The position numbers and the translations under genes are program-made. Below are positions 1 through 6,654 of a stretch of DNA of 13,643 nt, one piece after another; the stretch's first letter is position 1; each line of letters opens with the position of its first letter. The notes beneath the pieces are model-generated. The model was not told the DNA's origin. It was given only the letters and a program-made list of their open reading frames with translations, and ran no database searches. The stretch covers positions 34,556-48,198 of the forward strand of contig DBZX01000047.1 in the NCBI GenBank assembly GCA_002311335.1, written 5' to 3'. The stretch comes from a bacterium UBP10_UBA1149. Its GTDB lineage: Bacteria; Desulfobacterota; Binatia; UBA1149.

Positions 1-1301
<1,301 letters not shown>

Positions 1302-1310
<9 letters not shown>

Positions 1311-1320
1311 CCCCGGTCGA
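1302..1320 (+). other. Hairpin enclosing the dnaK stop codon
   Basis: TCGACC (1302-1307) can pair with GGTCGA (1315-1320) around a 7-nt loop that begins with the dnaK TGA stop. No U-tract follows, so this is not itself a terminator. It could influence mRNA stability or be chance in GC-rich DNA. Confidence 0.3.
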
Positions 1321-1366
1321 TTCGAAGCCGAGGCCGGCCGTCTGTACTGCGGGCGCCCCGGCGATT

Positions 1367-1399
1367 GCCTCCACCCGCTGTTGCAGGTGGAGGCTTTTT
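1367..1399 (+). terminator. Intrinsic terminator after dnaK
   Basis: A perfect 9-bp GC-rich stem, GCCTCCACC (1367-1375) with GGTGGAGGC (1386-1394), encloses a 10-nt loop and is followed directly by TTTTT (1395-1399). This is a textbook Rho-independent terminator on the plus strand. It lies between dnaK and dnaJ, so dnaJ expression must depend on read-through or on a promoter in the roughly 60 bases that follow. I could not find a convincing promoter there. Confidence 0.85.
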
Positions 1400-1430
1400 G
1401 CCGCCTGACGGGAGGTGACCGGAGGCGGGC

Positions 1431-1466
1431 GTGGAGCTTGGCGGGGGCGAGATAAACGAGAAGTGA
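1431..1466 (+). CDS. Possible 11-codon leader ORF overlapping the dnaJ start
   Basis: A GTG at 1431 opens a short frame encoding MELGGGEINEK and ending in TGA at 1464-1466. It is preceded by GGAGG (1421-1425) with an ideal 5-nt spacer, a far better ribosome site than anything directly before dnaJ. Its stop overlaps the dnaJ GTG (1463-1465) as GTGA, the same junction seen at thiL/larB and at the oxidoreductase/membrane-protein boundary. This would suit translational coupling of dnaJ to a leader peptide. It is too short for protein-level evidence, and an arrangement arising by chance is possible. Confidence 0.35.
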   Translation: MELGGGEINEK

Positions 1467-2581
1467 CCAAGCGTAATTACTACGAAATCCTGGGTGTCGA
1501 GCGCGGTGCCGACGAGGGGGCCATCAAGAAGGCCTACCGCGACCTGGCGCTTAAGTACCATCCCGATCGCAACAGCGACGACAAGGACGCGGCAACCGAA
1601 AAGTTCAAGGAAGCCAGCCAGGCTTACGAGATTCTCTCCGACTCTGAAAAACGCTCGCAGTACGATAACTTTGGCCACGCCGCTTTCGACGGCGGGGGCA
1701 TGGGCGGCTTCGCGGCTGGATTTTCGTCCGACGTCTTCGAGGACGCGCTGGGTGATCTCTTCGGCGATTTTTTCGGTGGCGGCGGTCGTCGTCGAGGCCG
1801 TGTCGTGCGTGGCGATGACCTCAGGTACGACATGGGCATCGCTTTTGAAGAGGCGGTGAAGGGCTGCGAAAAAGAAATAACCATACCCCGCACCGTGAGT
1901 TGCGAGGACTGCTCGGGTAGCGGCGCCAAGGCCGGCACCGAGCCCGAAACCTGCCCCGCCTGTCACGGCGCCGGCCAGGTCAACTACCGCCAGGGCCTGT
2001 TCCAGATTTCCAAGGCCTGCGGCCAGTGCAACGGAGAAGGGCGTATCGTGCGCGTTCCCTGCCCGGCCTGTCGCGGGCGTGGCACCAGCGTGGCCGAGCG
2101 CACCATCTCGGTGAAGGTACCCGCCGGCGTGTCGGACGGCTCGCGGCTCAAACTCAGGGGCGAAGGCGAGGCGGGTCCCTCGGGCGGACCCACGGGCGAC
2201 CTCTACGTTGTGCTCATGGTAAGGCAACACTTGCTGTTTGAGCGCGACGGGACGGCCATCATTTGTGATCTGCCGGTGTCGATGATCGACGCGGCCCTCG
2301 GTGCCAAGCTTGACGTGCCCACCGTCGATGGTGTGGTCAAGATGAGCATCCCTGCCGGCAGCCAGTCGGGCACACTGTTCAGGCTCAAGAATCGAGGCGC
2401 TCCCGACCTGAGACGACGCGGCTCGCGCGGCGACCAGATCGTGCGCCTGCAGGTCGAAACCCCCACCGGCGTGACCCGCAAGCAGAAAGAACTACTTCGG
2501 AGTTTTGACGAGTTGCAGAAGAAGAAGGGTGACTCGTTGGTGTCAGGTTTTGCCGACAAGGTCCGCGAACTCTACGACTGA
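1463..2581 (+). CDS. dnaJ: Co-chaperone DnaJ (Hsp40)
   Basis: J-domain co-chaperone that stimulates DnaK ATPase activity and delivers unfolded clients. The product is 372 residues, normal for class A DnaJ. The J domain starts TKRNYYEILGV and has the HPD motif at residues 33-35. A Gly/Phe-rich linker follows (GGGMGGF, FGDFFGGGG), then the zinc domain from about 147 to 207 with four CxxCxGxG repeats (CEDCSGSG, CPACHGAG, CGQCNGEG, CPACRGRG). The rest is the C-terminal substrate-binding and dimerisation region. The GTG at 1463 is chosen because DnaJ proteins begin almost exactly there. A GTG at 1415 would add a non-conserved 16-residue extension. No good ribosome site precedes 1463; a possible leader ORF ending there may supply translation. 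The gene is separated from dnaK by a terminator, and thiL follows after 4 nt. Confidence 0.97.
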   Translation: MTKRNYYEILGVERGADEGAIKKAYRDLALKYHPDRNSDDKDAATEKFKEASQAYEILSDSEKRSQYDNFGHAAFDGGGMGGFAAGFSSDVFEDALGDLFGDFFGGGGRRRGRVVRGDDLRYDMGIAFEEAVKGCEKEITIPRTVSCEDCSGSGAKAGTEPETCPACHGAGQVNYRQGLFQISKACGQCNGEGRIVRVPCPACRGRGTSVAERTISVKVPAGVSDGSRLKLRGEGEAGPSGGPTGDLYVVLMVRQHLLFERDGTAIICDLPVSMIDAALGAKLDVPTVDGVVKMSIPAGSQSGTLFRLKNRGAPDLRRRGSRGDQIVRLQVETPTGVTRKQKELLRSFDELQKKKGDSLVSGFADKVRELYD

Positions 2582-2585
2582 ACCG

Positions 2586-3620
2586 GTGCGCGATCTCGCA
2601 GCTGCAGGGGAATCTGCTTTCATAGACGCCGTGGCGAGCATTGTCGCGAGCGCCCACGCTGGTCGGGGTTCCGGCGGCAAAGGGCCGCGTGGTCTGCGCG
2701 TTGGCATAGGCGACGACGCGGCGGTGGTTGATCTCGGCTCTCCCGCCGTCCTGAGTACCGATGCCCAGGTGCAGGGCACCCACTTCGAGCTGGACTGGTT
2801 GTCAGCCGAGGCGCTCGGGCGCAAGGCTTTCCTGGTAGCGTTCTCCGACCTGTCGGCGATGGGTGCCCGCGCGAGGTGGGCGCTGCTGTCGTTGGAGGCC
2901 CCCGCTTCTATGTCGATGAGACGTGCGCGCGCATTGCTGCGCGGCTTTGTCGCCGCCTGCCGCGAGAACGACGTTGCCCTGGTGGGCGGCAACGTGGCCG
3001 CTGCTCCTCGCCTGGCCCTGACGGTGACAGCTGTTGGCGAGGCCCGCCGTTCGCTCACCCGTACGGCGGCCCGTGACGGCGACGACATTCACTTAGTGGG
3101 CAATCCCGGTGACGCGGCGGCGGGGCTCGAACTTCTGGCGGCGGGAGGCAGGAGCGGCAAGCTCGTGCAGGCCTGGCGACGACCTCCCTGCCATCTGCAA
3201 CTGGGACGCGCACTGTCGCGCAATGCCGGGGTGGGCGCGGCCATAGACCTGTCCGACGGACTGGTACTCGATCTTTCACGCGTTGCCGCGGCATCGGGCC
3301 TCGGTGCGCTGCTCGACACCGACCGCCTGCCCTTGTCGCGGGCCTTGCTGGCGGCAGCGCGCGGGCGGGGTGGGCTGGTCAACGAGGCGCTCGAATACGC
3401 ACTGGGCGGTGGTGAAGACTATCTCCTGCTGTTCACCGCGCGGGCAGACCGGCGCTCGCGTAACAGCATTGCTTCGCTTGGCAGGCGCCACGGGGTAGCG
3501 ATAAGCCGCGTGGGAAGCATGGACTCATCTCTGAAAGCCGGGAGCGTGGTCGACACCCGGGGGCAGGCCCTCGAAGGTGGCTACCAGCATTTTTATAGCA
3601 GCCGTGGGGCCAAGCCGTGA
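2586..3620 (+). CDS. thiL: Thiamine-monophosphate kinase ThiL
   Basis: Phosphorylates thiamine monophosphate with ATP to give thiamine diphosphate, the last step of cofactor synthesis, in the cytoplasm. The protein is 344 residues, close to the family norm of about 325. The hallmarks of the PurM/ThiL ATP-binding fold are all present: GIGDDAAV (residues 40-47), STDAQVQGTHF around Asp59 (usually STDxxVEGVHF), DLSDGL (221-226, normally DISDGL), GGGEDYLLLFT from 274, and a GGYQHF ending like the usual GWDHF. The GTG at 2586 lies 4 nt after the dnaJ stop and has no evident Shine-Dalgarno sequence, so re-initiation after dnaJ is likely. The usual N-terminal helix (GESAFIDAVASIV) starts soon after it. 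Its stop overlaps the larB start. Confidence 0.95.
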   Translation: MRDLAAAGESAFIDAVASIVASAHAGRGSGGKGPRGLRVGIGDDAAVVDLGSPAVLSTDAQVQGTHFELDWLSAEALGRKAFLVAFSDLSAMGARARWALLSLEAPASMSMRRARALLRGFVAACRENDVALVGGNVAAAPRLALTVTAVGEARRSLTRTAARDGDDIHLVGNPGDAAAGLELLAAGGRSGKLVQAWRRPPCHLQLGRALSRNAGVGAAIDLSDGLVLDLSRVAAASGLGALLDTDRLPLSRALLAAARGRGGLVNEALEYALGGGEDYLLLFTARADRRSRNSIASLGRRHGVAISRVGSMDSSLKAGSVVDTRGQALEGGYQHFYSSRGAKP

Positions 3621-4417
3621 CACCAACTCGCACGAAGGCCCTGCTCGAAGAGGTGGCCGCCGGCAACAAGAGCGCTGAGCAGGCCATGCAGGAACTACGC
3701 GCGCTCCCGTTCGATGACCTCGGCTTTGCGCGAGTGGACCTGCACCGACCCATGCGCAACGGCGTGTCCGAAACTGTGTACGGTGAGGGCAAGACCGCGG
3801 CGCAGATCAACGAGATCGGTCGCTCCCTGCTGGAGGCTGGCCAGCACCTGCTGGTCACCCGTCTTGACCAGGGCAAGGCGGCCGAGCTGGCGACGGGCTT
3901 ACCCGGTTTTCAATACGACGCCACCGCCCGCCTGGGTCGTTGCATGGCCGAGGGCGTAGAGCAGCCGCGGCTGCTCGGTAGCGTGGCCGTGCTCAGCGCT
4001 GGCACCAGTGACATGGCGGTAGCCGAAGAAGCGGCGCAGACGCTGGAGTTCCTGGGAGCCGAAGTGCTGCGCTTTGCAGACGTGGGCGTAGCTGGGCTGC
4101 ACCGCCTGCTCGAAAGCCGCGAGCGCGTGGGCAGCGCCACGGTGGCCCTGGTGGTTGCCGGCATGGAAGGCGCGTTGCCCAGCGTGGTGGGTGGGCTCAT
4201 CGACCTGCCGCTGATAGCCGTTCCCACCAGCGTGGGCTACGGCGCCAGCTTTGGCGGGCTCGCCGCCTTGCTCGGCATGCTCAACTCCTGCTCGGCGGGT
4301 GTCACGGTGGTCAACATCGACAATGGCTTTGGCGCGGCCACGGCGGCGGCCGCTATCCTGCGAGCGCTGACGGGCGACCGGAGTCAGCCGCCGTCCAGTG
4401 AGAGCACCGCCAGGTGA
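3617..4417 (+). CDS. larB: Nickel-pincer cofactor biosynthesis protein LarB
   Basis: LarB carboxylates the pyridinium ring of nicotinic acid adenine dinucleotide and releases AMP, giving pyridinium-3,5-biscarboxylic acid mononucleotide, the first step to the nickel-pincer cofactor of lactate racemase-type enzymes. The product is 266 residues against about 246 in Lactobacillus. The C-terminal half is the AIR-carboxylase (PurE)-like domain: SVAVLSAGTSD ending at Asp132, VAGMEGALPSVVGGLIDLP around 182-185, PTSVGYGASFGG, MLNSC, and VNIDNGFGAA near 233. These are near-invariant LarB signatures. The GTG start at 3617 overlaps the thiL stop as GTGA, and a GGGG at 3606-3609 may serve as ribosome site. 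No larC, larE or larA is in this window. The 3' end overlaps the convergent minus-strand gene by 34 bp. Confidence 0.94.
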   Translation: MTPTRTKALLEEVAAGNKSAEQAMQELRALPFDDLGFARVDLHRPMRNGVSETVYGEGKTAAQINEIGRSLLEAGQHLLVTRLDQGKAAELATGLPGFQYDATARLGRCMAEGVEQPRLLGSVAVLSAGTSDMAVAEEAAQTLEFLGAEVLRFADVGVAGLHRLLESRERVGSATVALVVAGMEGALPSVVGGLIDLPLIAVPTSVGYGASFGGLAALLGMLNSCSAGVTVVNIDNGFGAATAAAAILRALTGDRSQPPSSESTAR

Positions 4418-5127
4418 AAACCCGCGTCGGTGGTTATGCCGTCGGGTAGCTCGGCGAGCACGCTCCAGGCCAGCTCCACCGTGGTGGTTCGGTTCTCGCC
4501 GTAGTCGCGGATCTCGATGTGGGTGGGGCGCGGCCGCGAGCCGACCATTATGTGCTTGCTGTCCAGGCGGAGCCTGGCCAGGTTGCTCATAGTGCCGGTG
4601 TAGTACTTCGACGTCAGCGGCACCATGCGCGCCTTGTCAAAGCCGATGACAAACAATTCGTAGGGCACGGTCTCGGGCGGGTAGAGCGACACGGTTTTTT
4701 CGTTCGTGCTCTCATCCGAAACAAAAGTGCTGTTGTAGTCGGTTTTCCAGAACGCAAAAAATTCCATCGGCCTGAGATCGGTACCCGGGATCACTTCGTC
4801 CACCGACATCGACACCGGTCGTCGTTCGCCGCGGGCCACCAATCCCTTGCCCCAGGCAAACGGTAGCAGCGCTCTCCAGTCTGCCGCCGGGATGTCGATG
4901 ATCATACGCGGTTCGTCGCCCGGGCTCACAAACAGCACGGCCTTCACCGGGTCGCCGTCGCCGGTTATTATGTCGAGTTCGGCGCGCAGGATGTGGGTGG
5001 GCATGGCCATGCGTTCGACCCTTTCGAGAAACTTGTAGAGATCGGCGAGGCTGGCCGGTGAGGGTACGGTGGTGGCCAGCAACAGGGCCGTGGCGGTGAC
5101 GGCGGCAGCTATTAAGCGTCGTGGCAT
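4384..5127 (-). CDS. Secreted LolA-like (outer-membrane lipoprotein-sorting type) protein
   Basis: A 247-residue exported protein. The ATG at 5127 is preceded by an AGAAGGGGG ribosome site and starts a clear Sec signal peptide: MPRR, then a hydrophobic run, with likely cleavage after ASLA at residue 28. This is why I do not use the open frame upstream of it. The mature part is mostly beta-type sequence. Its second half, with PLTSKYYTGTMSNLARLRLDS, PTHIEIRDYGENRTTTVELAWSV and ELPDGI, resembles the LolA-like 'outer membrane lipoprotein-sorting protein' group, where such segments form the half-barrel that holds lipids. That assignment is from pattern memory and is moderate; the secreted location is firmer. 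It is divergent from the M48 lipoprotein protease, with about 80 bp between starts, and convergent with larB. Confidence 0.6.
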   Translation of the reverse strand: MPRRLIAAAVTATALLLATTVPSPASLADLYKFLERVERMAMPTHILRAELDIITGDGDPVKAVLFVSPGDEPRMIIDIPAADWRALLPFAWGKGLVARGERRPVSMSVDEVIPGTDLRPMEFFAFWKTDYNSTFVSDESTNEKTVSLYPPETVPYELFVIGFDKARMVPLTSKYYTGTMSNLARLRLDSKHIMVGSRPRPTHIEIRDYGENRTTTVELAWSVLAELPDGITTDAGFHLAVLSLDGG

Positions 5128-5207
5128 GCCCCCTTCTAGCACATGGGGCACAGCTTTGTCTTGTGGAGTCGTCAGGATGGGTAAACAATGGGCTGGTGGT
5201 GTGGAGG

Positions 5208-6650
5208 ATGGGTGGGCGCACGCTTGGAGAACAGGCCTGCGGACGGCAGCAGGCCGTCGGCGTGGCGTTGTTGCTCGCGTGGGCGCTGGCGGCGAGTGGC
5301 TGCACCACCGGGGGGCGCCTGTCCGCCGGCAGCCTGTCATCCAGTCGTGTTTCGGGCGCCGCGACCATGGACTCGCAGGCCTCGCGTTACTACTTGGTAA
5401 CCGCTTCGGACTTTCCCCGCAGCGGCGGCAGCCCGGTGGCCCTGAGCAGTCACGGCTCGCAGTTGCTGCAGGGTGCGATCGAGCGCTGGCCGCTGATGTC
5501 TACGCTGCTGGCCGAACGCGGCCTTCCCCTGGCTGTTTCTGTTGACGGTCAGGGTCTGCACCTGGCCTACATCTCGCCGGGGGTTCTCTACACCCTGGGC
5601 CCGAGGACTGCGCTCGCGCGGTGGGTGGCTTGCGGCCGAAACATGCCCACCTGCCCATCCTACTGGCTGAGGTCCCGCGAGCTTGCGGCGCTTGAACAGG
5701 CCGCCCTCGAGCAGGCGGCGTCGGTTTCGTTGTCACCGATGGCTGACGGGGCGAGTCACATCAGGCAACTCGTTCGCAGAGCGATCCCGTTGCAGAGGGT
5801 GTCGCGGCGCCTGGCCCTGGTGTTGCCTTCTCGCGACGACGACTCGCTGATCGAATTGTTGCCGGGTAAGGGCTGGGGTTTTTTCTTTGTTCCTTCGACC
5901 CCGGCCAGTCGCGAGGCACTCGGGGTAGAGTCCACGACGCCCGGCCTGGTGGTGGCCTGGGTCGACCCGGATGGCCCGGCGGCGGATGCGCTGGCCGCGG
6001 GCGATCTGCTGGTGGGCATAAACGGCCGCCGGCTCACCGAGCTGCCGGGCTTCGACATCTCGAGCCTCGATCGCGCCACCTTCATGGTTGAGCGTGGGGA
6101 GGGCAGCCGCAGCGTGTACGCGGAGGCCGAAGCCTGGCCACGTGACGTGAACTTTTTCATGGTCGAGTACGCTTCACCCAACGCCGGGCCGTCGCAGCGG
6201 GTCGTGGTCGTGTCGTCGTCGCTGCTCGACCTGCTCGAAGACGAAGATCAACTGGCGGTAGTGCTCGGCCATGAACTCGCGCACCTGCTGCTGGGCCACG
6301 TACCGGTGCCCGGACACTTTCCCGGCCTGGGACACATTCGGGCAATGACACGAGGGGATACTACACGGCAGAGTACGGCGCGGCGGCGGATGGGTGGCGA
6401 GGCAGGCCTCGCCTTTGACCGCGAGGCCGAACGTCGTGCCGATCTGCTGGGCGTAGACCTGGCCGAAGCCGCCGGCTACCAGGGCAGCGCCTTCGCCCGC
6501 GTGATGCAGCTGCTCGAGGAGTCGGCCGGCGGCCGCGCCCACGCCTTCCTCGATCGCCACCCCGACTACCCACAACGGGCCATGCTCGTGCAAGACCACC
6601 TCGAGGATCGCACGGTGGCGGGATTCGTGTCGCGCGGGTCGTGGCGCTGA
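5208..6650 (+). CDS. M48-family metalloprotease lipoprotein with PDZ domain
   Basis: A zinc endopeptidase predicted to be anchored to a membrane in the periplasm and likely to act in envelope protein quality control. From ATG 5208 it is 480 residues. The hydrophobic run VALLLAWALAASGC gives a lipobox with Cys32 as the lipidated residue. A PDZ-like domain covers about 225-300 (GLVVAWVDPDGPAADALAAG, then DLLVGING). The peptidase motif is HELAH at 355-359 (in VVLGHELAHLLLGH), with the third zinc ligand probably Glu408 in EAERRADLLG and Asp412 behind it. An HPDYPQRA segment is typical of M48 C-termini. The region between about 60 and 220 is unassigned. The start is uncertain: GGAGG abuts the ATG with no spacer, GGTGG at 5195-5199 is better placed but weak, and in-frame GTGs lie at 5196 and 5199. 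The stop is 4 nt from the convergent gene's stop. Confidence 0.88.
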   Translation: MGGRTLGEQACGRQQAVGVALLLAWALAASGCTTGGRLSAGSLSSSRVSGAATMDSQASRYYLVTASDFPRSGGSPVALSSHGSQLLQGAIERWPLMSTLLAERGLPLAVSVDGQGLHLAYISPGVLYTLGPRTALARWVACGRNMPTCPSYWLRSRELAALEQAALEQAASVSLSPMADGASHIRQLVRRAIPLQRVSRRLALVLPSRDDDSLIELLPGKGWGFFFVPSTPASREALGVESTTPGLVVAWVDPDGPAADALAAGDLLVGINGRRLTELPGFDISSLDRATFMVERGEGSRSVYAEAEAWPRDVNFFMVEYASPNAGPSQRVVVVSSSLLDLLEDEDQLAVVLGHELAHLLLGHVPVPGHFPGLGHIRAMTRGDTTRQSTARRRMGGEAGLAFDREAERRADLLGVDLAEAAGYQGSAFARVMQLLEESAGGRAHAFLDRHPDYPQRAMLVQDHLEDRTVAGFVSRGSWR

Positions 6651-6654
6651 GTAC

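Noticed and set aside
1438..1456. TTGGCG and GATAAA before dnaJ as a promoter
   Set aside because: Only 7 nt separate them, far from the required 16-18.
1415..1462. Upstream GTG (1415) as dnaJ start
   Set aside because: It would add 16 non-conserved residues before TKRNYYEILGV, where DnaJ normally begins, and its SD-like bases overlap the codon itself.
5161..5189. TTGTGG and AACAAT at 17 nt spacing as a promoter for the M48 gene
   Set aside because: Only 3 of 6 and 4 of 6 matches; too weak to list, though a promoter must exist in this divergent 80-bp interval.
5128..5340. N-terminal extension of the LolA-like protein to 5340
   Set aside because: It would bury the signal peptide, run through the divergent gene's start and encode Pro/Arg-rich sequence; ATG 5127 has its own ribosome site.
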